From SAR202 cluster bacterium (GTDB taxonomy: Bacteria; Chloroflexota; Dehalococcoidia; UBA6926; VFHL01): a DNA stretch of 64,000 nucleotides. The stretch spans positions 1-64,000 of the forward strand of contig VFHL01000002.1 in the NCBI GenBank assembly GCA_009392005.1, written 5' to 3'. This document shows, piece after piece, positions 38,937 to 48,067 of the stretch (the stretch's first letter is position 1; each line of letters starts with the position of its first letter). The position numbers were made by a program, and so were the translations under genes. Under the pieces are notes generated by a model, which did not search any database, had not been told where the DNA came from, and saw only the letters and a list, made by a program, of their open reading frames with translations.

Positions 38937-40421
38937 ATGTATTACCCTTCTAAAGACGAAGCACACCAACTTGCTAAGCAAGGGAATCTCATCCCAATAT
39001 ATCGTGACATCCCCGCAGACCTTGAGACACCAGTTAGTGCTTACTTGAAAGTAGCAATAGAGGGCCCTTCTTTTCTTCTTGAAAGCGTTGAAGGTGGAAA
39101 TCAATTTGGTCGCTATAGTTTTATTGGAACAGATCCTTACAAAATCCTTAAAACCGGACCGAATGAGGAAAGCGGAAGCGTTGATCCGCTAGTTCCAATA
39201 CAAGAGGAACTCGGCAAATATCAACTAGTAACTATTCCAGGCTTGCCTCGATTTGTTGGGGGAGCCATTGGTTACTTATCCTATGAAGTAGTCCGCTATT
39301 TTGAAAATCTCCCCTCCCCAGATCCCGACCCGGTCGATCTACCTGAATCAATTTTCCTTTTTTCTGACACTTTAGTCGTTTTTGACCACCTAAAACACAC
39401 GATAAAAGTTATTAGCCATGCTCGCATTGACTCAGATGGTGTTGATTCTGCTTACGAAAAAGCAACTACACGCATCGACAAAATTGTAAAAAGACTTGAA
39501 GAACCTTTGGATCCCAAGCACCTTCAGAAACCGAATCCAGGTGCGGAAATTGGGCCAGTAACATCAAATAGAAGCCAGCAAGAGCATGAAGATGCCGTCA
39601 GTAAAGCCCGGGAGTATATAGCTGAAGGTGAGTGTATTCAAATCGTTGTGTCACAACGTTTCAGCAAGAAAACCACTGCATCCCCATTTGACATCTACAG
39701 GTCCTTCCGAGCACTAAATCCGTCGCCATACATGTACCACCTTGATCTCGAAGATTTCCACATTGTTGGCACGTCGCCCGAATTGCTAGTCCGTGTCGAG
39801 GACGGCACAATTGAATCACGACCAATCGCTGGTACTATCCGAAGAGGTGAAACAGACGAAGAAGATACTGAGTTGGCAAAACAACTTTTATCCGATGAGA
39901 AAGAAAAAGCCGAACACATCATGCTTGTTGATTTGGCGCGCAACGACGTGGGACGTATCTCCACTCCTGGGAGCGTCAAAGTAACACAACTCATGGAAAT
40001 CGAAAAATACAGCCATGTTCAACACATCGTTTCGCACGTAACTGGAGAGTTATTGCCAGAACTTACGGCTTACGACGCTATACGTTCATGTTTCCCACAC
40101 GGTACAGTATCGGGAGCCCCAAAAATTCGAGCGATGGAATTGATAGCTGAACTAGAACCACATCAACGAGGACCCTATTCAGGTGCTGTTGGCTATTTTG
40201 GCTTCGATGGCAACATGCAAACAGCAATCGCGATCAGAACTATAGTGATGAAGGATAGCATTGCTCATGTTCAAGCAGGCGGCGGGATCGTTTATGATAG
40301 CGTTCCAGAGGTAGAACACAATGAAACGGTGATAAAAGCGCAAGGTGCTCTGAAAGCGATAGAAAATGCTGAAGAGCGGGCGGCCGCCTTGCTCGAACAT
40401 GAAAAGAGGCGCCACCAATGA
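38937..40421 (+). CDS. trpE: Anthranilate synthase component I
   Basis: TrpE makes anthranilate from chorismate in tryptophan synthesis. From the ATG at 38937 it has 494 residues. The feedback site LLESVEG near 44-50 binds tryptophan and separates it from PabB. The chorismate site includes GTIRRGETDEED and the ACP-like DLARNDVGRI. The frame is open to a TTG at 38898, but the ATG is the usual start (MYYPS). It overlaps trpG by 4 nt. The remaining trp genes are absent from the window. Confidence 0.96.
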   Translation: MYYPSKDEAHQLAKQGNLIPIYRDIPADLETPVSAYLKVAIEGPSFLLESVEGGNQFGRYSFIGTDPYKILKTGPNEESGSVDPLVPIQEELGKYQLVTIPGLPRFVGGAIGYLSYEVVRYFENLPSPDPDPVDLPESIFLFSDTLVVFDHLKHTIKVISHARIDSDGVDSAYEKATTRIDKIVKRLEEPLDPKHLQKPNPGAEIGPVTSNRSQQEHEDAVSKAREYIAEGECIQIVVSQRFSKKTTASPFDIYRSFRALNPSPYMYHLDLEDFHIVGTSPELLVRVEDGTIESRPIAGTIRRGETDEEDTELAKQLLSDEKEKAEHIMLVDLARNDVGRISTPGSVKVTQLMEIEKYSHVQHIVSHVTGELLPELTAYDAIRSCFPHGTVSGAPKIRAMELIAELEPHQRGPYSGAVGYFGFDGNMQTAIAIRTIVMKDSIAHVQAGGGIVYDSVPEVEHNETVIKAQGALKAIENAEERAAALLEHEKRRHQ

Positions 40422-40987
40422 TCGTACTCATCGACAACTATGACAGTTTCACGTTCAACTTGTATCAATACCTTGCTGAATTAGGAGCGGAAGTAGAAGT
40501 CCGCCGTAATGATGAAACCTCTCTTGAGGACCTTGATAGTCTCAATCCCGCGAAAATTGTTGTCTCGCCTGGCCCGTCTAATCCTGCAAAAGCTGGTATT
40601 TCGAATGACGCTATCCGTTTTTTCAGCGAAAAAAACATCCCCATATTAGGAGTTTGTCTTGGGCACCAATGTATTGGTTACGCTTTTGGAGGAACAGTCT
40701 CACGAGCACAAGAAATCATGCACGGCAAATCTTCTTTGATCCATCACGATGGCAAAGGAGTATTCAAAGATCTACCAAATCCGTTTGAAGCGATCCGTTA
40801 CCACTCTTTAGCCATTCAAACCGCGGATATCCCTGACTCTTTAGAGATCACTGCAACAACAGACAAGAACATAGTGATGGGTGTACGACACAAAACGTTG
40901 CCAGTCGAAGGAGTTCAATTCCACCCGGAATCAATAAAAACAGAGGTGGGCAAGGATTTACTCAAGAATTTTCTTGATGGGGCCTAG
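40418..40987 (+). CDS. trpG: Anthranilate synthase component II (glutamine amidotransferase)
   Basis: This 189-residue class I amidotransferase supplies ammonia to TrpE. Cys is in GVCLGHQCIGYAFGG, and the His/Glu pair is in FHPESIKT. The ATG overlaps the trpE stop (ATGA), which implies coupled translation. It may also serve PabB in folate synthesis. It starts IDNYDSFTFNLYQYL, the normal opening. Confidence 0.96.
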   Translation: MIVLIDNYDSFTFNLYQYLAELGAEVEVRRNDETSLEDLDSLNPAKIVVSPGPSNPAKAGISNDAIRFFSEKNIPILGVCLGHQCIGYAFGGTVSRAQEIMHGKSSLIHHDGKGVFKDLPNPFEAIRYHSLAIQTADIPDSLEITATTDKNIVMGVRHKTLPVEGVQFHPESIKTEVGKDLLKNFLDGA

Positions 40988-41052
40988 TCGCTCATCCTGC
41001 GCGAGCGAACCTTTCTCGCTACCAACTTCCTGTGTTGCAAAGAAAACAGTAA

Positions 41053-41081
41053 TTGACATCAAAAATATTGCTCAGTATAGT
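41053..41081 (+). promoter_or_regulatory. Consensus promoter of the nuo operon
   Basis: TTGACA and TATAGT are 17 bp apart, with start expected near 41088 and a short leader of about 35 nt before the nuoA ATG. Confidence 0.8.
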
Positions 41082-41122
41082 TCGACACAAGATCGACATA
41101 ATCGTTATGTGTATTGGGAATT

Positions 41123-41491
41123 ATGGTTACACAAACCTCGCTCAATTACGTTCCCGTTGTTGTGGCTGCTATTGTGAGCGGTACGGTCCTTTCGCTCCTC
41201 TTTATCCTAGCTGCTGTGGTCGCCCCCAAACGACGGACTATGATCAGCGCAATTCCTTACGAATCTGGAATTCCACCAAAAGGATCCACCTGGAAACAAA
41301 TCAACCTTAGGTATTACTTGTTTGCTGTTTTTTTTCTCGTCTTCGATATTGAAGCAGTATTTCTTTTCCCATGGGCTCTAACATATTTGGGTATCGGAGC
41401 AATCGCTTTCTTCGAAATGGTTATTTTTCTTGGAATATTATTTCTAGGTCTAGTCTATGCTTGGAAGAAGGGAGTCCTCAAATGGACATAA
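41123..41491 (+). CDS. nuoA: NADH-quinone oxidoreductase subunit A
   Basis: NuoA is a small three-helix membrane subunit of complex I. From the ATG at 41123 it has 122 residues. The loop [10 protein letters not shown] and the segment [22 protein letters not shown] are diagnostic. It is the first gene of an 11-gene operon. The upstream TTG at 41114 is also in frame. Its last codons overlap nuoB by 10 nt. Confidence 0.96.
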   Translation: MVTQTSLNYVPVVVAAIVSGTVLSLLFILAAVVAPKRRTMISAIPYESGIPPKGSTWKQINLRYYLFAVFFLVFDIEAVFLFPWALTYLGIGAIAFFEMVIFLGILFLGLVYAWKKGVLKWT

Positions 41492-42000
41492 AAAATGAGG
41501 ACCGTTCAGGCGAAATACCTGTACAAGGGATCCCAACCGCAAAAAGCGGCGTATCAGGTATCGTAACGACAACCAAGGATCAGCTGTTCGCAATGGCTCA
41601 AAAGTCATCTCTGTGGCCACTCAGCTTTGGGCTCGCCTGCTGTGGCATTGAAATGATCAGTACTTACATGGCTCACCATGACTTTGACCGCTTTGGCGTC
41701 GTAACATGGCCATCCCCACGCCAATCAGATGTAATGATCGTCGCCGGAACTGTCGTCAAGAAGATGGCTAAACCAATTCGTCTTCTCTATGAACAAATGC
41801 CTGGACCCAAGTGGGTAATCGCGATGGGTTCATGTGCATCTGTCGGAGGGCCCTACATTCGCTCATACTCTGTGGTCATGGGAGTTGATCAAATTATCCC
41901 TGTTGATATCTATGTACCTGGCTGTCCTCCTAGACCAGAAGCTTTGATGGATGGCATCCTGAAATTACAGCAAAAAATCGTTGACGACCCCAAGAGTTAA
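41482..42000 (+). CDS. nuoB: NADH-quinone oxidoreductase subunit B
   Basis: NuoB carries the N2 iron-sulfur cluster that passes electrons to quinone. From the ATG at 41482 (GGAG at 7 nt) it has 172 residues; a longer frame from 41371 is only the overlap with nuoA. The ligands Cys53, Cys54, Cys118 and Cys148 are all present ([22 protein letters not shown]). Confidence 0.97.
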   Translation: MDIKNEDRSGEIPVQGIPTAKSGVSGIVTTTKDQLFAMAQKSSLWPLSFGLACCGIEMISTYMAHHDFDRFGVVTWPSPRQSDVMIVAGTVVKKMAKPIRLLYEQMPGPKWVIAMGSCASVGGPYIRSYSVVMGVDQIIPVDIYVPGCPPRPEALMDGILKLQQKIVDDPKS

Positions 42001-42020
42001 ACGGGAAGAACCTAGTAAAA

Positions 42021-42596
42021 ATGAATGGAAATGAAGGTGCAGAGGATCAAAAAGAACAGCGACGAGAAGAAGCCCTTGCTCGTGGCGCTGAGAGGCGGCG
42101 TCAACGCGAAGGAGCAACGGCGAAAGAATATCCACCCTCGCCATTAATTCAAAGCATTGTGAAGACACTCCGACACCTATCCGTCGATACAGAACAAATA
42201 ATGGATGAAGTAATTGTCCGTACAGACCCAGAATCCCTAATAGAAACGTGTAAATTACTCAGGGAAACAGCCGAATTAGAATTCACTTACCTACGCTGCC
42301 TCTCTGCCGTGGATTACGTCGAGAACATCGAAGTGGTCTATCACCTGAGTTCTTTAGAACACCCGCATAAAACAGTAGTAAAAACCCAGGTTCCAACCGA
42401 AAGTGCTGAACTCCCATCAGTTGTCCCAATCTGGCGTGGTGCAGATTGGCATGAACGAGAGGTGCACGATCTATTTGGCATGGCCTTCACAAACCACCCG
42501 AATATGTCTCCACTCCTCCTTTTTGACGGTTTCGAAGGCTTCCCACTTAGGAAAAGCTACAAAATACCAGAACAAAAAGAGGGATTAGGTGGATAA
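42021..42596 (+). CDS. nuoC: NADH-quinone oxidoreductase subunit C
   Basis: NuoC (30-kDa subunit) has 191 residues, with the signature WHEREVHDLFGMAFTNHPN near 142-160. The first 40 residues form a highly charged Glu/Arg-rich extension before the folded domain. It overlaps nuoD by 8 nt and is not fused to it, unlike E. coli NuoCD. Confidence 0.95.
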   Translation: MNGNEGAEDQKEQRREEALARGAERRRQREGATAKEYPPSPLIQSIVKTLRHLSVDTEQIMDEVIVRTDPESLIETCKLLRETAELEFTYLRCLSAVDYVENIEVVYHLSSLEHPHKTVVKTQVPTESAELPSVVPIWRGADWHEREVHDLFGMAFTNHPNMSPLLLFDGFEGFPLRKSYKIPEQKEGLGG

Positions 42597-43704
42597 CATA
42601 CCTTCAACAGAACCAGTTGAATTTATGCTTAATGTGGGCCCTCAACATCCTGCAACCCACGGAGTATTGCGTCTATTAATCGATGTTGATGGCGAGCGCA
42701 TCTCACAAGTTGAGACACACATTGGCTATCTCCATCGGGGAACAGAAAAACTTTGTGAAGGGGAAACATTCTCACAAATCATTTCTCTGTTTGACCGACT
42801 GGATTACGTGGCAAACTTCAATATGGAAATGTCCTATGTGATGGCAGTGGAGAAAATACTCGGCCTCGACGTCCCAATTCGGGCCGAATACATTCGAGTG
42901 GTCACATGTGAATTGAATAGAATCGCAAGCCACTTACTATTTTATGGCACGTTAGGGCTCGACATTGGCGCAATGACACCGGTAATGTATGCCTTTCGCG
43001 AACGCGAAGCATTACAGGCATATTTCGAGTCCGTCAGCGGAGCCCGAATGATGCACAACTTCTTCCGCGTTGGTGGTGTAAAGGAAGACCTACCAGAAGG
43101 ATTCCTAGAGTCTCTTCAATCCTATCTACCGAAATTAAAACAAGCAGTCCAGGAATGTGATCAACTGCTGACATTAAATGACATTTTCCTTGAACGCACA
43201 AAAGGCGTTGGGATACTTGAAAAAGTCGACGCCGTCGACTTCGCTGTAAGTGGCCCTAATTTACGAGCCAGCGGTGTCGAACATGATATACGTCGCACTG
43301 AACCCTACTCCATATATCCCAACCTTAAATTCAGCATCCCGACAGGGACCAATGGAGACTCCTGGGACCGCTATTGGGTCCGAATGCAAGAAATCCAAGA
43401 GTCTATTTTTATCATCGAGCAGTGCATCGATCAGATCGAGCCAGGACCGATATCAGGGCGCACCCGCACAGTAATTCGTCCTCCGAAAGGTGAGGCATAT
43501 GTGCGAACAGAGTCTCCTAGAGGCGACTTCGGTGTTTATCTTGTGACAGAAGAAAACAAAGAACAACCATATCGCATAAAAATGCGCTCACCGTCATTCT
43601 GCAGTTTGATGGCTCTAGAAACCATGCTACAAGGAGAATATTTAGCGGACGCTGTCACCATATTAGGAACGTTAGACTTCATAATGGGAGAGGTAGATCG
43701 TTAG
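42589..43704 (+). CDS. nuoD: NADH-quinone oxidoreductase subunit D
   Basis: NuoD (49-kDa subunit) forms the quinone pocket with NuoB. It has 371 residues. GPQHPATHGVLRLL near 17-30 and HIGYLHRGTEKL near 41-52 are clear, and the C-terminus DFIMGEVDR is standard. The hydrogenase-type Ni-Fe Cys are absent, as expected for a true complex I subunit. The start is GTG at 42589. Confidence 0.97.
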   Translation: MDNIPSTEPVEFMLNVGPQHPATHGVLRLLIDVDGERISQVETHIGYLHRGTEKLCEGETFSQIISLFDRLDYVANFNMEMSYVMAVEKILGLDVPIRAEYIRVVTCELNRIASHLLFYGTLGLDIGAMTPVMYAFREREALQAYFESVSGARMMHNFFRVGGVKEDLPEGFLESLQSYLPKLKQAVQECDQLLTLNDIFLERTKGVGILEKVDAVDFAVSGPNLRASGVEHDIRRTEPYSIYPNLKFSIPTGTNGDSWDRYWVRMQEIQESIFIIEQCIDQIEPGPISGRTRTVIRPPKGEAYVRTESPRGDFGVYLVTEENKEQPYRIKMRSPSFCSLMALETMLQGEYLADAVTILGTLDFIMGEVDR

Positions 43705-43705
43705 T

Positions 43706-44827
43706 ATGTCCACCCTGCTCATAACAATCACCCAAGTGTCCATCTTGTTGGCATTCATTATGGTTATGGTGCTGATATTAACGTACCTAGAACGAAAAGT
43801 CCTTGCCCGCATCCAAATGCGAATGGGCCCGATGCGAACAGGCCCATATGGTATTTTGCAATCCCTCGCCGATATGATGAAGTTGCTTGCCAAAGAAGAT
43901 ATTCGGCCACATGGCAGCGACAGAATGCTCTTTTATCTCGCTCCCCTCTTTGTCTTTGTACCTAGTTTCTTAATTTGGATAACGATCCCTTTCACGCGCA
44001 ACATCGTTGTTGAAAATCTTGAGCTTGGACTTTTTTACATTGTAGCTGTGTCTACCGTGTCCATTGTTGGAATGGTATTGGCTGGATGGGCATCCGGAGG
44101 AAAATATTCCATACTTGGAAGTGCGCGCTCCGCTGCACAATTGATTAGTTACGAATTACCATTGGTTTTTGTGATTGCCGGTGTGGGAATATTGGCGCAA
44201 TCGTTCAATCTAATAACCATAGTGAACCAACAAAGTAGTATCCCAGCAATTGTCTACCAACCCCTTGGATTCACGATTTTTTTCGTCGCGGGACTGGCAG
44301 AGGTCGGTCGCATCCCTTTCGATATACCGCATGCAGAATCGGAAGTCGTAGGTGGACCATTTGTTGAATATTCAGGGATACGTTGGTCTATTTTTTTCTT
44401 GGCTGAATATGCAAACACCTTAGCCATCGCAACTCTGAGCGTCTTATTGTTCTTGGGTGGATGGTCTGGACCCTTAACAGAACATTTTGAATGGTTACAA
44501 CCTATATGGCTAATCCTCAAAGTATCAGCCATCCTCTTTCTCATTTTCTGGATCCGGGCAACTTTGCCGCGCTTTCGTATCGATCAACTTATGCAATTCG
44601 CATGGAAGATTCTATTACCTCTATCTTTTGTCTATATCATGGTGAACGCCACGGTCCCATTCGTTGAAACCGTCATAACAAGTAACGCGGCGAGCAATCA
44701 ACTTACTGGCATTGCACAAATAATTTTAGGTGCCTGCCAAATATTAATACTTTTCCTAGTAGCATTCGCCATCTCTAAACGCCGAAAGAAATACCTTACT
44801 CACCTCCATCAAGGAGTACCCGCATGA
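43706..44827 (+). CDS. nuoH: NADH-quinone oxidoreductase subunit H
   Basis: NuoH is the membrane subunit that joins the quinone site to the proton channels. It has 373 residues and about eight helices. LERKVLARIQMRMGPMRTGPYG near 28-49 and the loop AEVGRIPFDIPHAESEVVGG are diagnostic. It follows nuoD by 1 nt and overlaps nuoI by 4 nt. Confidence 0.97.
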   Translation: MSTLLITITQVSILLAFIMVMVLILTYLERKVLARIQMRMGPMRTGPYGILQSLADMMKLLAKEDIRPHGSDRMLFYLAPLFVFVPSFLIWITIPFTRNIVVENLELGLFYIVAVSTVSIVGMVLAGWASGGKYSILGSARSAAQLISYELPLVFVIAGVGILAQSFNLITIVNQQSSIPAIVYQPLGFTIFFVAGLAEVGRIPFDIPHAESEVVGGPFVEYSGIRWSIFFLAEYANTLAIATLSVLLFLGGWSGPLTEHFEWLQPIWLILKVSAILFLIFWIRATLPRFRIDQLMQFAWKILLPLSFVYIMVNATVPFVETVITSNAASNQLTGIAQIILGACQILILFLVAFAISKRRKKYLTHLHQGVPA

Positions 44828-45360
44828 TTAGTATCTTCAGAGGCCTGATTACAACCCTTAAGACGACGTTTCGACGCCCCGTAACAGTTCAATATCCATC
44901 GACACATCTTCCGCTTACACCGAGATACATGGGGTTCCCCGTTTTAACATGGGATTTCAAGATACAAGAACCTTACTGCACGGGGTGCTTGGTTTGCGCC
45001 CGTGTTTGCCCAACGGACGTGATCACCGTCTCTATGAAAGACAATCCAAAGGCCGCTAATGAAGAAAGTCATCGACGAAAAATCGTCAATGATTTCAAAC
45101 TCGATATCTCAAATTGCATTCTCTGCGGGCTTTGTGTCGAGTTTTGTAATTTTGACGCAATCATAATGAGCGATTTTCACGAAGAAGGTTCCCTCACACG
45201 GGTCGAACAAGATCTCCCGTTAGTTACCCTCTTAGACATGGGGAAAGAAATGCAAGATAAAGGAAAATTTACCCCACCACCACCGAAAAAAAGACCTCCG
45301 GCGAAAGCAAAAAAGGATGAACCCGCCACCGACGCTGACCCCGAAAAACAGGAGAGTTGA
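44824..45360 (+). CDS. nuoI: NADH-quinone oxidoreductase subunit I
   Basis: NuoI binds two [4Fe-4S] clusters (N6a and N6b) in the peripheral arm. It has 178 residues, with Cys52/55/58/62 and Cys98/101/104/108 as cluster ligands. A 35-residue Lys/Pro-rich tail follows residue 145. Without NuoEFG in the operon, NuoI may be close to the entry point for electrons. Confidence 0.96.
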   Translation: MISIFRGLITTLKTTFRRPVTVQYPSTHLPLTPRYMGFPVLTWDFKIQEPYCTGCLVCARVCPTDVITVSMKDNPKAANEESHRRKIVNDFKLDISNCILCGLCVEFCNFDAIIMSDFHEEGSLTRVEQDLPLVTLLDMGKEMQDKGKFTPPPPKKRPPAKAKKDEPATDADPEKQES

Positions 45361-45858
45361 TTGGACGCTCAATTTTTCGCTTTCACTTTATTGTCAATCA
45401 TTGCTGTTAGCGGTGGGATAATCTTGTCTCTGACCAAAAATGTGGTCCATGGAGCCCTATCGCTCTTGACGACCCTTCTGGCGGCCGCGGGCATTTTCAT
45501 TGTGCTTTCCGCAGGATTCATTGCGCTAGTGCAAATCCTAATTTATGGCGGTGCCGTAACCATATTGCTGCTATTCGCTCTGATGTTAAGTAATGCAAAC
45601 GAACAGAAAGAAGCGATTGATAATCGTCAAAAACCTATTGCCATTGCAGCCTCAATCGCGATTTTTCTTACATCAACAGCAGTCATTTTACAAACGCAAT
45701 GGAATACAAGATCTGAACAGGGAGAACCTATTACTATCATTGATCTTGGGAGAAATCTCTTTACCGATTGGATCATTCCATTTGAAATTATCTCCATTAT
45801 TCTCTTAATCGCAATGATCGGTGCGGTCGTCATCGCCTGGCCAGAAGGGGATCAATAG
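45361..45858 (+). CDS. nuoJ: NADH-quinone oxidoreductase subunit J
   Basis: This 165-residue, five-helix subunit has VHGALSLLTTLLAAAGIFIVLSA and the IYGGAVTILLLFALML segment typical of NuoJ. It begins with TTG directly after the nuoI stop. Confidence 0.94.
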   Translation: MDAQFFAFTLLSIIAVSGGIILSLTKNVVHGALSLLTTLLAAAGIFIVLSAGFIALVQILIYGGAVTILLLFALMLSNANEQKEAIDNRQKPIAIAASIAIFLTSTAVILQTQWNTRSEQGEPITIIDLGRNLFTDWIIPFEIISIILLIAMIGAVVIAWPEGDQ

Positions 45859-45861
45859 AAC

Positions 45862-46170
45862 ATGTTGGAGTTACAACACGTCTTGATTCTCAGCGCAAGC
45901 CTTATGGCACTTGGCGTTTATGGGGTCCTTGCACGGCGTAACGCCATATTAATTTTGATGTCAATCGAATTAATCCTGACAGCAGTAAACCTGAATTTAT
46001 TGGCTTTCGCGTATTTCGTACCCTCAAACAATTTAACAGGGCAAATATTTGCCCTGTTTGTTATCACAATCGCAGCAGCAGAAATAGGGCTTGCCATGGC
46101 GATTATCCTGAGAGTGTTCAAGAACCGCGGTACCAGCCAAATCAACGAGTTGAATACGTTAAGGAATTAA
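45862..46170 (+). CDS. nuoK: NADH-quinone oxidoreductase subunit K
   Basis: This 102-residue, three-helix subunit is MrpC-like. MSIELILTAVNLNLLAF near 33-49 carries the conserved Glu in the membrane, and AAEIGLAMAIIL near 72-83 the second. It lies 3 bp after nuoJ. Confidence 0.96.
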   Translation: MLELQHVLILSASLMALGVYGVLARRNAILILMSIELILTAVNLNLLAFAYFVPSNNLTGQIFALFVITIAAAEIGLAMAIILRVFKNRGTSQINELNTLRN

Positions 46171-46213
46171 AAAACAACGATTGAACCAAACTATCTAGAT
46201 AACGGGAGTAATT

Positions 46214-48067
46214 ATGGCCCTTCCATTGGGTTTCATAGGACGTGAAGGAATCTGGCTTTTACCAGTTCTACCTTCCATATCCTTCCTATTATTGGTGTTT
46301 TGGCGTCGGCACTTTCCCAATGAAGGTGCCCTGATCTCAATCGTTTCAATTACGTGTGCGTTTCTTTTATCAATTTCGATTCTCGTCGATTTTCAAATAA
46401 ATGGTATAGGCCACCAAACGATGACCTGGTTCCAAACAGGTGCTTTCACCGTCACAATCGGCATCACAGCAGACACCCTTTCCGTCATCATGATTGGTTT
46501 GATCACATTAGTCAGTCTCGCTGTCCAAATATACTCACTCGGATATATGAAAGGCGAAGAACGTATCGGTTTGTATTACGCATACCACTCGTTATTTGCT
46601 GCCTCCATGTTAATCTTAGTTCTCGCCAACTCGTTCCTACTCCTGTACTTCGGATGGGAACTCGTTGGCTTATGCTCTTTCCTACTTATCAATTTCCATT
46701 TTGGACGCCACGCTGCAACAAACGCTGCAAAGAAAGCCTTTATTACAACACGCATAGGTGATGTCGGACTACTCATCGGACTCGGAATATTGTTTGTACA
46801 CACCGGTACATTCGATATCGCAACGACTTTTGATCAGATCGGCGCTGTTCCGGGAACTTTATTGACCATAATTGGATTGCTCATGTTCGTGGGCGCGATG
46901 GGTAAATCAGCACAATTCCCCTTCCACGTTTGGTTACCTGATGCGATGGAAGGGCCGACACCAGTAAGTGCCCTGATACATGCAGCGACGATGGTAACAG
47001 CAGGCGCTTTCCTCGTCGCACGAGCTTTCCCCATCTTCGAAGCTGCAAATGTGCTGCACTTCATCGCAGGGATTGGACTATTCACAGCAATTTTTGGCGG
47101 ACTTCTTGCCTTAGGAACACGCGACATCAAACGCGTTCTTGCCTACTCAACAATCAGCCAACTTGGATTCATGTTTGTTGGTTTGGGGTTCGGGAGTGTC
47201 ACAGCAGGAATGTTCCATCTCATAACACATGGCGTTTTTAAAGCTCTTTTGTTCCTCGCTGCTGGCGCTGTACTACATGCATTACACCGTGGAAATGCCA
47301 CATTTGAGGATATCAGCGGAATTGGTTGGCGGCGCACTCCTATTACAGCAGCTGCGTTTTTTATCGGAGGACTCGCCTTGGCGGGCATTCCACCTCTCAG
47401 TGGATTCTTCAGTAAAGAAGAAATTTTTCTTGCCGTTCTTCACGCTGATAACTACATCTACTTGGGGCTTTTGTTCGCAGGATCACTCCTTACAGCCATG
47501 TACATTACGCGACTTTTTGTCCTTTTGTTTCTGAGCCCATCACGTGGAGATGTCGAGAGCATGCATGATCCTGATTTTTCTTTGAAGGGTCCACTCATTA
47601 TCTTGACGATTCTTGCAATTCCAGCCGGTCTCATTCTTGCGTATTCATTACCCACCCTACTCGGTGAACACAGTGGCTTCCACGTTAATTTTGTTCTAGC
47701 CAGTATTTCGACAGGGGTGGGATTAACGGGTATAGCATTCGCGTATTTGATCTACCGCAAAACCAATACAGCTGAAACGCGTTATACATCTTGGACAGGC
47801 CCCGTCTCAAGTTTGGTACGCAATGAATTTTATATGGACCGTGGCAACCAATGGATCGTCAATACTATTGTCATAGGTGGATCGCACATCGCGAACACAT
47901 TTGACCGCATTGTCGTCAACGACATCGGCGTCAATGGCTCAGCAAATGTTTCATTAATCGCCGGACGTATTTTGCGGCGTATTCAAACAGGTCAAATGCC
48001 AAATTATGCCCTCGCGATTATCGTTGGCACTGTCACTGCAATAGGGGTGGTTTATGTTCTGGCCTGA
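46214..48067 (+). CDS. nuoL: NADH-quinone oxidoreductase subunit L
   Basis: This largest proton-pumping subunit has 617 residues and about fifteen helices. FGWELVGLCSFLLINFHF, KSAQFPFHVWLPDAMEGPTPVSALIHAATMV in pieces, and the later lateral-helix segment are typical of NuoL. The key membrane Lys and Glu are kept. It overlaps nuoM by 14 nt. Confidence 0.97.
   Translation: MALPLGFIGREGIWLLPVLPSISFLLLVFWRRHFPNEGALISIVSITCAFLLSISILVDFQINGIGHQTMTWFQTGAFTVTIGITADTLSVIMIGLITLVSLAVQIYSLGYMKGEERIGLYYAYHSLFAASMLILVLANSFLLLYFGWELVGLCSFLLINFHFGRHAATNAAKKAFITTRIGDVGLLIGLGILFVHTGTFDIATTFDQIGAVPGTLLTIIGLLMFVGAMGKSAQFPFHVWLPDAMEGPTPVSALIHAATMVTAGAFLVARAFPIFEAANVLHFIAGIGLFTAIFGGLLALGTRDIKRVLAYSTISQLGFMFVGLGFGSVTAGMFHLITHGVFKALLFLAAGAVLHALHRGNATFEDISGIGWRRTPITAAAFFIGGLALAGIPPLSGFFSKEEIFLAVLHADNYIYLGLLFAGSLLTAMYITRLFVLLFLSPSRGDVESMHDPDFSLKGPLIILTILAIPAGLILAYSLPTLLGEHSGFHVNFVLASISTGVGLTGIAFAYLIYRKTNTAETRYTSWTGPVSSLVRNEFYMDRGNQWIVNTIVIGGSHIANTFDRIVVNDIGVNGSANVSLIAGRILRRIQTGQMPNYALAIIVGTVTAIGVVYVLA

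Noticed and set aside
40988-41008. TCGCTC/GAGCGA hairpin after trpG as terminator
   Set aside because: Only 6 bp and no T run; too weak to call.
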